From contig OW240913.1 of the NCBI GenBank assembly GCA_933207985.1, positions 276,092,000 to 276,155,999 on the forward strand: a stretch of DNA of 64,000 bases. Direction: 5' to 3'. This DNA comes from Pelobates cultripes. Its lineage: Eukaryota > Chordata > Amphibia > Anura > Pelobatidae. This document shows positions 54,114-64,000 of the stretch, piece after piece. Both the position numbers and the translations under genes were made by a program. How positions within the stretch are numbered: the stretch's first letter is position 1; the number at the start of each line of letters is the position of its first letter. The notes below the pieces were generated by a model. It worked only from the letters and a program-made list of their open reading frames with translations. It did no database searches and was not told the origin of the DNA.

Positions 54114-56950
54114 AGTGTATTTTACTTCCGTGTTCCACCTTGGGATACGTTCCACTTGCGCGAGGTTCGGGCATCATAATATACTACCCTCTGGTGGTCA
54201 CCAAGCAGCATTAATAACTACACTTAACACATTATTACACAATGAAAATGGGGATATAAATCTAATGAGAGAAAAATAAAATTAGTCTTAATACAAACAA
54301 TAATAAAAACTGCCAATAAATAACTGTAAAAAGTGTATAGTTATATTAGTGACAGGATTAATTATAACACACTTATAAATAAGTGCAGTCAATTTATTAT
54401 ATAAAGGTGACACGTAACAAGAATTGCATCAAAAAGCAATTTTAATATAGTGATGTCCCATAAAAATACATAAAACAAAAAACAAGAAACTCCAATTATT
54501 TTGGAGTTAAACACACATACATAGATTTGAATAAATTCCTTGAATGGCAAAATTAGTGCCCATAGTTTTTATTTATAAGTATTTATCCCCCAAAGAGGAG
54601 GTGGATACCAGAATACATATGGAAAGAGATGGTGGATACTATTGAATATGAGGAAAAGGGGGCAGCAGGGGAGAAAGAGGCCAGATAGGAACAGGGCAAG
54701 CCGACAACAGCAGGTGGTAGGAGGATTTGGGCCAAAAAAGAGAATATCTAAACTGTAATTTCAATATATGAAATTATAAAAATATAAATAAAGAAGAAAA
54801 AAGGAATATATAATGGAATTAATTATCAGGTCAAAAAACAAAAACAAATCTATGCCCACGTTTAACCCCCTGGGTTCAAGAGTTTGGAGTCTATGAATCC
54901 AGAAGGTTTCACGCTGGGCCAACTTATTGACTCGGTCGCCTCCACACTGGTATGGAAAACTTCTCTCTATTCCTGTACACTGCAAGCCCCCAAAAGAGAA
55001 TAAGGGGCAGGTGTTACAGTGAACTGGGACAGAGTGAGTCGTGAGTTTTTTCTTAAAGTTGTTAAGATGTTCAAGTATTCTAACTTGAAATGGTCTCTTA
55101 GTACGGCCAACATATTATTTGCCACACGGACACTGCAGTAAATAAACTACAAAGTCCGTGTGGCATCCAATCTCAGACTTGATCTTAAACACTTCCCCGA
55201 GGTGCAACTTGAGAAGGTAGTAGTCCTGTCAATTAAGGAAGTGGTACAGGCCTTACATGAATTGTAACCCCTGAAAGTTCCCGATTGAGTGGGGGTATAT
55301 TTTTTAACTTGTTTGAGAGCATAGCTAGGAGCTAGCATATTTTTAAAATTTTTATTTTTCTTAAAAATAACTGTTGGATTTTTTGATATAGTAGGTCCGA
55401 GAATAGGGTCCTGTAATAGAATGGGCCAATAGTTTTGTAGACTCTTTCTGATATTTTTGTGATCAATATTATACTGGGTTATAAATGCAGATTTAAAGGT
55501 ATCTTTAGGAGCTGATGCACTGGGTTTATCTTCCAGAATTTGTGTTTCTTTCTATCTGATGGTCTAAATGAATTTCCTTCTCTATGGAATTCTTATTGTA
55601 CCCCCTTTTAAGCAACTTGTCCTTGACATATAGGAATTGATCCTGGAAATCCCGTGTATGGGAACAGTTACATCTAAGTCTGGCAAATTGGCTCTTTACG
55701 ATTCCCCTCAGCCATGGTTGGTGATGGCAGCTTTGCCGGTGTACAAAACCATTGCCATCTGTAGGCTTGAAAAAGCATTTAGTTTTAATCTGATTGTGTT
55801 CGCAAGAAAGTGTAAGGTCAAGAAAATTAATTTTGTTTTTATTCCAAACTGGAGTGAAGACCAAGTGGTAAGAATTAGAATTAAGAAAATGGACATAGTC
55901 TTGGAAAAGGACAGAAGATGTATCACTGCCAGAGCACCAGGTTCTTTGCCAGTCATGACCAGACCATACGAACAACTCCTCCCACTTTCTCATGTAGGTA
56001 TTGGCATAACTGGGGGCGAACCTGGTGCCCATGGCAATGCCAGTTATCTGTAAAAAATATTCTCCATTAAAGAAAAAATAATTATGTTTTAAAATAAATT
56101 TAACAGAAGATAAAATGAACCCCTTTAGATCTTCTGGCATATCAGCATCCTGTGTCATAAAATAATCTATAGCTTCTAGTCCTAATCTGCGGCTTATAAC
56201 CGTATAAAGAGAGGTTATGTGCAAATTTGCCCAGCTGTATTCAGACTTCCATTCTATACTTTCCATCTCCTGTAAGAAGGACTTAGTGTCCTTAACATAT
56301 GATGGAGCACCCTGTGCATACTTTTATAGATGAAAGTCAACAAAAGCAGATAAAGGTACATAAGTCTGCAAAAAGAAATCAACATATTCTGATAAGTTAA
56401 ATGAAAGGAAGTCAATTCCACTAATGATAGGATTGCCAGGAGGGGAGGTTAGATTTTTTTTTTTTGATCTTCTGCAAAAAAATGAAAACAGGCCATCTTA
56501 CAATAAGGATAAAACATAAAATTAAATTCATCTTGGGAAATAACCTGATAATTCAGTCCTCTTTCCAAAATAACTTTAAGTTCTTTAAGATATATTTCAG
56601 TAGAATTTCTTTCAAGGATCTTATATGTTTGGTTATCTCCCAAGATCCTGTTAGATTCTCCCATATAATATTTCTTTTTTGTCATTATTATGTTCCTCCT
56701 CCCTTGTCTGTCTCTTTTAATACTAGATCATGATTTTTTTTTAAAGAGATTATAAAGCTTTCTTCTCTTCCTTTGTTAAATTGAATGATAATTTTATTTC
56801 TCTGATTTATGTTTTTTTTGTGCAATTTTTTCAAAATCTACCCGGACTAATTTGTAAACTATTTCTAAATATTTATTACGTTCTGACCAAGGGTAAAAAT
56901 CTGATTTTAATTTAAGATTGGAATGATGAATAGGAATAAGAGAGCTATTA
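54114..56950 (-). mobile_element. Penelope-like element (third copy) with 3' region, coding part 56700-54761
   Basis: On the minus strand: a non-coding or poorly conserved start (56950-56700), the polyprotein remnant (56700-54761), and a 3' tail (54760-54114) that ran on into 42673-42397 before the retrovirus entered. The repeat unit thus ends in a leader with a hammerhead motif, as expected for PLE copies in tandem. 54290-54560 is AT-rich. Confidence 0.65.
54761..56700 (-). pseudogene. PLE reverse transcriptase-GIY-YIG polyprotein, disabled
   Basis: N-terminal part: LKELKVILERGLNYQVISQD (56600-56540) in the pattern upstream of the palm. Then GNPIISGIDFLSFNLSEYVD (about 56430-56370), and the long open frame 56266-55526 with motif A as LHITSLYTVI (catalytic D replaced), QITGIAMGTRFAPSYANTYM (primer-grip side), and a gap where YIDD should be: RTWCSGSDT follows the WQ directly, so the catalytic box is deleted. 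Thumb: LLKRGYNKNSIEKEI. The GIY-YIG core, VYLLQCPCGK-stop-YVGRTKRPFQVRIL, is at 55145-55070 with a TAA in place. The last block, ETFWIHRLQTLEPRGLNVG, is at 54925-54865. Dead by several lesions. Confidence 0.82.
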
Positions 56951-57652
56951 AATTCTGATTATTATTCTTCTGTAGTGTTAATTATGCTACTTGTTTCAAA
57001 TGTAATGGTTTTCTCTCCTTCCTCTTCCGGCATCATCCGCCGAATGCGCATGCGCGTCAAGAGCCGTGCGTGCATTCAGTCAGTCCATAGGAAAGCGTTT
57101 CTTAATGCTTTCCTATGGACGGCAGCGTCTTCTCATTGTGAAAATCACAGTAAGAATTGCAGAAAAATGGTACATTTATTTCCAATTATCCAAAGATATA
57201 CAAACTTCTGAGCATAACTGTATAATTTCTCCACATAGGAATGTGGATAACTTGTGAGGCAAGTAGCACATGATTTTCAATACTGATAAATGCAAGTCAT
57301 GCATTTTGGAGCAAGGAACCCAGAAGCCACTTTATATTAAATGGGGTTGAGTTGGGGATAATTTTAAAGGAAAATGACAATTATATATAACAGATTAGGC
57401 AACAATGTGCAATTCTAGTCTGCCATTGGAAAGGATAATAAGGTACTGTCATGTTTAAAAAGGGATATAGATTCAGGTGATCAACATCTAATTTAACCTC
57501 TTAATAAATTAATAGTAAGGCCCCACTTTAAATCTGTGGTGGAAATTTGGACACCTGTTTTAAAGAAGGATATTGCAGAACTAGAAAAAGTGAACAGCTG
57601 AGCTACAAAATTAATAAGGGCAATGGAAGACATTATAGTAATTTAAAGGAAT
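56951..57652. other. Unclassified DNA with a MITE-like hairpin, no gene
   Basis: 57085-57123 holds an imperfect hairpin (agtccataggaaagc... gctttcctatggac), also seen in the T2-like MITE at 57895-57940, so a remnant of that family is likely here. The rest, to 57652, is AT-rich single-copy sequence. Confidence 0.4.
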
Positions 57653-58164
57653 TCTCCAGTGCCAGAAAAACAAACCTGTTTTCCTGGCACTAGAGTATAT
57701 TGGAGTGCCCCCCTCCCTCCTGCCCCCTTCCCACGCCACTGAAGGGGTTAAGACCCTTTCAGACACTTACCTGAATCCATCGCTGATGTCCCTAGATGCT
57801 GGGTCAGGCTCTGCCCACGTTCCTTCCCCACCGACATCCGCCGGCAGGGAGACCTAATCCACATGCGTAGCAATGGCCGCGCGCCCGCATTAGACCTCCT
57901 CATAGGAAAGCATTATTGACTGCTTTCCTATGGGGAGGACATCCAGTGTTGTTTAGACGACCAAAAGTCGACTAAGAAGCCGGATGTCCCTCTAGTGGCT
58001 GTAGAGGTAGACAGCCACTAAAGGAGGACTTAACCCTGCAAGATAAGTATTGCAGTTTATAAAAACTGCAATAGTTACACTTGCAAGGTTAAGGTAGATG
58101 GGATTTGATACCCAGACCACTTCAATGAGCTGAAGTGGTCTGGGTGCCTACAGTGTCCCTTTAA
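57653..58164. mobile_element. T2-like MITE with TTAA target
   Basis: 512 bp. Left end ttaaaggaattctccagt, right end (complement) ttaaagggacactgtaggc: TTAAAGG termini with TTAA target sites at 57653-57656 and 58161-58164. This is the signature of the T2 family of MITEs described in Xenopus. Internal hairpins at 57895-57940 and in the right part (accacttcaatgagctgaagtggt, 58111 on). No coding sequence. Confidence 0.78.
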
Positions 58165-58619
58165 AAGAACATGGAGGTATATAAATCTGTATGTCTAAAG
58201 TGCCAGGTTATTCCTAACTGTAAGGGAGCTTAACCCTCAATTATCCTAAAAAAATAAGAGAAGTCCCCAATATATGGGATAGTCCCTGTATAGTTTAGAT
58301 CAATTATAGAAATGCTACTAGTCACTACTGTTTAATATAAAAAGACACATTTCAGCCTAAAAGGAAATTAAGTATATATTATACTCTCCCATTGTTCTAT
58401 GTACAAACACCCTTAGTCGCTTACTTATATGTTTCTGAACACAGTAGAAATAAGCACCTACTGCAGCTATATCTTAGACCTCAAGTACACTCCCTTTCTT
58501 GGTCTTTATTGTGCACTTCCTCTGTAGGGACAAAAGTAAAGATATATTAGTTAAACATCTGGTGCCTCCCTGGATATTATCAGCCAGACATGTACTATCC
58601 TTCTGAATATATTTGGATA
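58165..58619. other. Single-copy AT-rich DNA, no gene
   Basis: 455 bp without recognisable features. Its last eight bases (tttggata, 58612-58619) are the left target duplication of the hAT MITE. Confidence 0.5.
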
Positions 58620-58869
58620 CAGGGCCGCCATCAGGGAGTGATAGCCATGATGGTTGTCACGGGCCCGGCTGTGCTGGGGGGCCCGGACTGCTCTGGCAGT
58701 CCTGGGCCTCACATTCCCTCTCTGCACACATAGAAACCGAATATCGCTATCTATGTGTGCAGCTGCGGGCCCCCGGCTCCCTGTACTTGCAGAGGGGGCC
58801 CAGTGGACTGCAAGTGTACTTACAAGCTCTTCCCTCTCTGTAACTCCCGTGAGAGCCACAGCCATCAGA

Positions 58870-59520
58870 GCATTGCACTGCATTCACTACACCAACACAC
58901 ACACACACTCTGCATTCACTACACTGACACATACTCTGTATTCACTACACTAACACACACACACTGCATACACTACACTAACACACACTCTGCATTCACT
59001 ACACTAACACACACACACTCTGCATTCACTACACCCAACACACACACTCCTGCATACACTACACTCACACACACACACACACACTGCATACACTCACACT
59101 AACACACACTCTGCATTACACTACACTACACACACACACTCTGCATACACTACACTAACACACACACACCTGCATTCACTCACCAATACACACACACACC
59201 TGCACTACACACACTAACACACACACACCCTGCATTTCTCATACACTAACACACACTGTACACACCCACACTCACACACACACACACACACACTGCATAC
59301 ACTACACTCAACACACACCCCCATTCACTACACTAACACACACACACCACTACACTAACACACACACCTGCATTCACTACACTAACACACACACACTCTG
59401 CATACACTACACTAACACACACACTCTGCATACACTACACTAAAGCACACACCTGCATTCACTGCACTAACAGTATCTAATACACACAAACACTACATCC
59501 ATTACACACATTCTAATTCA
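58870..59520. repeat. Minisatellite in the hAT MITE
   Basis: About twenty irregular copies of a 26-31-bp unit of the form ctgcattcactacactaac plus (ac)n. Units differ in the length of the CA part. Frames here are repeat translation. Confidence 0.88.
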
Positions 59521-59531
59521 CTTCCACTATA

Positions 59532-61094
59532 CAGGGAGTGCAGAATTATTAGGCAAATGAGTATTTTGACCACATCATCCTCTTTATGCATGTTGTCTTA
59601 CTCCAAGCTGTATAGGCTCGAAAGCCTACTACCAATTAAGCATATTAGGTGATGTGCATCTCTGTAATGAGAAGGGGTGTGGTCTAATGACATCAACACC
59701 CTATATCAGGTGTGCATAATTATTAGGCAACTTCCTTTCCTTTGGCAAAATGGGTCAAAAGAAGGACTTGACAGGCTCAGAAAAGTCAAAAATAGTGAGA
59801 TATCTTGCAGAGGGATGCAGCACTCTTAAAATTGCAAAGCTTCTGAAGCGTGATCATCGAACAATCAAGCTTTTCATTCAAAATAGTCAACAGGGTCGCA
59901 AGAAGCGTGTGGAAAAACCAAGGCGCAAAATAACTGCCCATGAACTGAGAAAAGTCAAGCGTGCAGCTGCCACGATGCCACTTGCCACCAGTTTGGCCAT
60001 ATTTCAGAGCTGCAACATCACTGGAGTGCCCAAAAGCACAAGGTGTGCAATACTCAGAGACATGGCCAAGGTAAGAAAGGCTGAAAGACGACCACCACTG
60101 AACAAGACACACAAGCTGAAACGTCAAGACTGGGCCAAGAAATATCTCAAGACTGATTTTTCTAAGGTTTTATGGACTGATGAAATGAGAGTGAGTCTTG
60201 ATGGGCCAGATGGATGGGCCCGTGGCTGGATTGGTAAAGGGCAGAGAGCTCCAGTCCGACTCAGACGCCAGCAAGGTGGAGGTGGAGTACTGGTTTGGGC
60301 TGGTATCATCAAAGATGAGCTTGTGGGGCCTTTTCGGGTTGAGGATGGAGTCAAGCTCAACTCCCAGTCCTACTGCCAGTTCCTGGAAGACACCTTCTTC
60401 AAGCAGTGGTACAGGAAGAAGTCTGCATCCTTCAAGAAAAACATGATTTTCATGCAGGACAATGCTCCATCACACGCGTCCAAGTACTCCACAGCGTGGC
60501 TGGCAAGAAAGGGTATAAAAGAAGAAAATCTAATGACATGGCCTCCTTGTTCACCTGATCTGAACCCCATTGAGAAGCTGTGGTCCATCATCAAATGTGA
60601 GATTTACAAGGAGGGAAAACAGTACACCTCTCTGAACAGTGTCTGGGAGGCTGTGGTTGCTGCTGCACGCAATGTTGATGGTGAACAGATCAAAACACTG
60701 ACAGAATCCATGGATGGCAGGCTTTTGAGTGTCCTTGCAAAGAAAGGTGGCTATATTGGTCACTGATTTGTTTTTGTTTTGTTTTTGAATGTCAGAAATG
60801 TATATTTGTGAATGTTGAGATGTTATATTGGTTTCACTGGTAATAATAAATAATTGAAATGGGTATATATTTGTTTTTTGTTAAGTTGCCTAATAATTAT
60901 GCACAGTAATAGTCACCTGCACACACAGATATCCCCCTAACATAGCTATAACTAAAAACAAACTAAAAACTACTTCCAAAAATATTCAGCTTTGATATTA
61001 ATGAGTTTTTTGGGTTCATTGAGAACATGGTTGTTGTTCAATAATAAAATTAATCCTCAAAAATACAACTTGCCTAATAATTCTGCACTCCCTG
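59532..61094 (+). mobile_element. Complete Tc1/mariner (DD37E, TRT-like) transposon
   Basis: 1,563 bp between TA target duplications (59530-59531, 61095-61096). The ends are exact complements over at least 14 bp (cagggagtgcagaa). The phrase gtgca-aattattaggcaa occurs in an outer copy (59538-59557) and an inner copy (59711-59730) at the left, and both recur inverted at the right (inner 60886-60905, outer about 61068-61088): an IR/DR organisation. One intact transposase lies between. It looks structurally complete. Inserted in a CA minisatellite inside a hAT MITE. Confidence 0.93.
59750..60766 (+). CDS. Tc1/mariner transposase, DD37E type, 338 aa, intact
   Basis: Cut-and-paste transposase acting on the flanking inverted repeats. 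ATG 59750 opens the frame shortly after the inner repeat. Residues about 5-55 form the first helix-turn-helix (KSKIVRYLAEGCSTLKIAKL), followed by a basic linker (GRKKRVEKPRRKITAHELRK) and a second helical domain to about 125. Catalytic residues: VLWTDEMRVSL (about 140), NMIFMQDNAPSHAS (about 233) and [12 protein letters not shown] (about 271). Thirty-seven residues separate the second aspartate from the glutamate, i.e. DD37E, the spacing of the TRT group of vertebrate Tc1-like elements; ordinary Tc1 has 34. The C-end is VLAKKGGYIGH. No stop, no frameshift, full family length. Confidence 0.93.
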   Translation: MGQKKDLTGSEKSKIVRYLAEGCSTLKIAKLLKRDHRTIKLFIQNSQQGRKKRVEKPRRKITAHELRKVKRAAATMPLATSLAIFQSCNITGVPKSTRCAILRDMAKVRKAERRPPLNKTHKLKRQDWAKKYLKTDFSKVLWTDEMRVSLDGPDGWARGWIGKGQRAPVRLRRQQGGGGVLVWAGIIKDELVGPFRVEDGVKLNSQSYCQFLEDTFFKQWYRKKSASFKKNMIFMQDNAPSHASKYSTAWLARKGIKEENLMTWPPCSPDLNPIEKLWSIIKCEIYKEGKQYTSLNSVWEAVVAAARNVDGEQIKTLTESMDGRLLSVLAKKGGYIGH

Positions 61095-61245
61095 TACACA
61101 CCACATTCAGTCCTGCATCATTTGCAGGGACTAGGTAGGAGTCCTGTGGGTGGACTCGTGGGCGGGCTGGGGGGGTGGGATGGGGCCCCAGACCTTGTGC
61201 TTTATCAGGGGCCCCAAAATTTCTGGTGGCGGCTCTGTTTGGATA

Positions 61246-62981
61246 TACTGCTTACCCTAATTCTTAATAAGGTTTCCAACAAAATTTCCATTTTTCACTA
61301 TTCAATCAGCATACACAAAAAGGGAAACATGGTAGGTAAAACATTAGTGGAGATAGTTGTCCAGTTATAAAGAGAGGAGTCAGTAAGAGAAAGAGGAGAG
61401 GTCAGCTAAACTGAGTTTGTTAGCTCTCACGTGGATGCACTGAATAGGCTAGATACTGAGCCATGGGGAGCAGAAAAAAACTGTCGTAGAAATTTACAGC
61501 CCTCAATTACGGGATACCACCATGTCACATCCAGGCTAAATATCACAATTTCCCCACCTCCCTCTCTCTAACTAAAAGCATCTAAACAAAGCTATATGGC
61601 TATCAGCCACTAATTCAGAAACATAGATCAAACACAGAGTTATTACTCAAAATTGTTGGCAGTAGAGATACACTAAATAATGTAAAATGTGTAGCATAGT
61701 GTTAGTGAAAACTTTTAACTTTTAATAGCTGGTAACTAACTTAGTTGCCTGCAATCAGTATTGCAAGAACAACAAATAATATTCCAGACATATACATTTG
61801 TTCAGCATATACACAAATAAAGCTTGATATGATTTCATGTTTTATGGATATATAGTATGGAGGAGCATGCAGTAACCATCAGTGTCTGCAGTTAGTCTAA
61901 AAAACTAAAAGATAATGTAGAGATATACTTATAACAGCAAATGCACAATGTATAAAAACATAATACAAGACATCTGCATTCGTATTTCTTTCTATATTCA
62001 TTGTATGCACCTATTTATCTGCTTATTCAAGCAAGGTAAATTAATGCAAAATAATCCAGGTGAAGATTTATTATCAGGACTATGCTCAAAATAAACCACA
62101 TGGTTAAGTGTAAAACAGTTTGACATCTCATTCATGTAATTCGCTTCCCTCGTTAATTTATTTGTGTACTCTTAAGGTCCTTGTCTATCAACATAACAAC
62201 TTCTGTGATACACATTGATGGTTAAACACATTTTGTTTTATTATCTCCATTCATTTTGTGGGTTGCACAACTCATCCCAAATTATTTCCATTTTGTACTA
62301 CTTTTTTAAAATGTGTTTCCCAAGTGTCCTATTATTTTGATCAGGCAAGGTATCATTTTAAAAATATAATTTTTTGAAAGAAAGCAACATATAAAAAGAT
62401 ACATTTCAGTCAGTTGGGGCTGACTGTTACATCTTAATTCAAGACTGAATGTACACATATGGTCAATTGACCATTGCAATAAAGCTATAAGTGTACCCCT
62501 GCTGACCATTACTTTACCTAGAGAAGCTACTCTATCCATACACTGAAAATCAAAGTAATGAAAGAATATTTCAATATACCCAGGAGTGAAAAACATTTGA
62601 AAGTACAATGTTGAGCTTTTTCATCACAAAAATACAACACAACAATTATTTTGTTTTGTTATAGCTCAGTTGCTCTACTTATTTTTCTTTCTTTTTTCAT
62701 GGTTGCCATCATCATAGGAACCCTGAAAAAGTCTGTAGCCAGCCTTTAACTAAGACAGTCTATCAACCCTTTACAGAGCATATCTCAAACTACATTTAAA
62801 ATGCAAGTCTGACACTTTTACTTTGGCACAATTTTTTTAATTTTTGCTGTTGATATTCCAATGAGATTTGATTTATTCAGTGTCAACTACACTGAAAATG
62901 GATCTCTTCTATTCTTAAATGGATCTTATTGCTGCAGTGAAATTAGTTTGAAAATACCTCAAATAAATTGCAACTGAACGG
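61246..62981. other. AT-rich single-copy DNA, no gene
   Basis: 1.7 kb with no coding frame, array or transposon terminus recognised. The longest frames (about 100 codons on the minus strand at 62306-62608) have no domain and AT-driven composition. Confidence 0.5.
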
Positions 62982-63512
62982 TGTCAGGAATATATGGGGA
63001 TCCAACACGCAGAGTGTAGTAGAATAGTAATGTATACAGGACCTTAGAATCGCCAGGCTAATGTCACATGGACAGAGAGTAATCAGGAACAGGGTCGAGG
63101 TCAGGGGAGCCAGAAATCAGGAACAGCGAGAACACAAGAGCCGAGTCAAAGAAATACAGAAGGTATAATAGTCAAACGTAGCCAAAGTGAGAACCAAGTG
63201 AAAAACACAGTATGAACACGGTATTGGGACTATATAGAACCACAACAGGGCAATGAGACATGTCCTGATTTCCCCTTATATACTGGGTTCCTTTCATTTG
63301 TAGTATGCCTCCAAAACATTCCAATTTGAACATTTTGGCGGGCTGTGACATCATTAGGGTCATGATGTCGGCTTGCGCTGTGTCATAAAAGGGGCGGGTC
63401 TATCATGGCTGCCGCGATAACAGCTGGAAACAGGAGAGAGACTACTGGAAAGGTCCCCAACATCCTGCAGGATGGCTTCAGTGCCTGTGCCAGCATATAA
63501 GGTACCCTGACA
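62982..63512. mobile_element. Probable solo LTR (~530 bp)
   Basis: Begins tgtcaggaat and ends taccctgaca, i.e. TG...CA with TGTCAGG/CCTGACA inverted ends, as in several gypsy-type LTRs. On the plus strand a tataaaag (63384-63391) lies in the right half. Flanking bases (aacgg / gacag) do not form a clean target duplication, so the boundaries or the solo-LTR reading may be off. Confidence 0.45.
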
Positions 63513-63655
63513 GACAGCAACCAAATATTCCTGTTAAATGACACTGCTAAGAAAATGGTAAGTGATTTAGATACAAAGGTACAGGCTAAATGCAGGCATG
63601 TAGTGAAAATGGACTATATATATGGACTATATACAGAAACACATAAATATATATA

Positions 63656-64000
63656 CAGTCATGGGAAAAAGAGCGTACACTTTCTTTGAATTCTATGGTT
63701 TTACATATCAGGACATAATAACAATCATCTGTTTCTTAGTCTTAATGTTGAACAACAACACATGACATATAAGAGTGTCATGATTTCATTAACAAAAAAA
63801 AGTAAAATCCATGAAAAATAATGTGAGCATAGATTACATCTGCACAATAGACATGTGCATGGAGTGAGCTGGGTGTGTTTAGACACACCTTAATGCATCT
63901 GGAGTGACATTGCTGAATACACTGGTAGGGAGATGAAAAGATCTCCCTGACTGGTCCTGTGTCTACCCCTACTCTAAATCCAAGCCATATTCTCCAGCGG
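63656..64000 (+). mobile_element. Tc1-like element, left end, cut by the window edge or truncated
   Basis: After a TA (63654-63655) the sequence cagtcatgggaaaaagag is a Tc1-type inverted repeat; a weaker inner copy (aaaaaaaagtaaaatccatg) is at 63795-63815. This matches a common non-autonomous Tc1 group as far as about 63830. What follows to 64000 is not recognised, and no far end is inside the window. Confidence 0.5.

Larger units (their letters stand above)
58620..61237. mobile_element. hAT MITE with internal minisatellite, carrying a Tc1/mariner insertion
   Basis: Terminal repeats cagggccgccatcag (58620-58634) and ctggtggcggctctg (61223-61237) match at 13 of 15 positions. The 8-bp target duplication tttggata flanks both ends (58612-58619, 61238-61245). 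Without the 1,565 bp of the inserted transposon and its TA, the element is about 1.05 kb, mostly minisatellite. No transposase of its own. Confidence 0.88.

Overview
This window reads as gene-poor, transposon-saturated vertebrate DNA, most likely from a frog or other amphibian. No host exon, tRNA or rRNA gene can be supported. The amphibian call is an inference from the mixture of elements: Penelope-like elements (PLEs) with a GIY-YIG nuclease, a DIRS/Ngaro-type tyrosine-recombinase retroelement, an L1-clade LINE, a class I endogenous retrovirus, Tc1/mariner transposons, TTAA-flanked T2-like MITEs, hAT MITEs with 8-bp target duplications, and long CA-rich minisatellites.

Layout. 1-822 is the 3' half of a PLE (+). 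Its downstream part (7132 on, with a hammerhead-like motif at 7445) is separated from it by a 6.2-kb DIRS/Ngaro element (922-7131, -). A near-perfect 283-bp palindrome lies at 8720-9002, then an ORF1-only, HAL1-like LINE (9369-11187, -) with a 16-bp target duplication. 11.2-17.9 kb is AT-rich and carries a hAT transposase fragment, a dead Tc1 (+) and a nearly full-length Tc1 (-) with two stop codons. 17.9-25.3 kb is minisatellite and a head-to-tail duplication of a roughly 3-kb segment. 26455-27902 is a hAT element that is mostly one giant hairpin. 29.5-33.4 kb holds small fragments.

33473-41770 is a TTAA-type multi-hairpin MITE split by a solo LTR (33886-34625) and by a full-length L1 (34822-40966; ORF1 intact, ORF2 broken by three frameshifts and a stop). 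41779-42673 and 54114-56950 are PLE sequence (-) separated by an endogenous retrovirus (42674-54109, TSD gtac). The retrovirus has two ~446-bp LTRs with about 19 differences, a Lys-tRNA-type primer site, a leader with ten tandem hairpins, a decayed pol, and a transmembrane-envelope trace. It was itself hit by a second copy of the multi-hairpin MITE (45559-47736) and by a young LTR element (47836-49461) that encodes only a 444-aa Gag.

57653-58164 is a T2-like MITE. 58620-61237 is a hAT MITE (TSD tttggata) with an internal minisatellite and a complete Tc1/mariner element (59532-61094) whose 338-aa DD37E transposase is open from end to end. The window closes with unique AT-rich DNA, a probable solo LTR and the end of another Tc1-like element.

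The elements do not form one pathway. What they show together is an order of insertion: PLEs, hAT MITEs and TTAA MITEs are hosts; DIRS, ERV, L1, the Gag-only LTR element and the DD37E transposon are later guests. Open frames that could still make protein are the Gag-only ORF, the DD37E transposase, the DIRS recombinase, the DIRS Gag-like ORF (truncated) and L1 ORF1. All identities were made by eye, without database searches.
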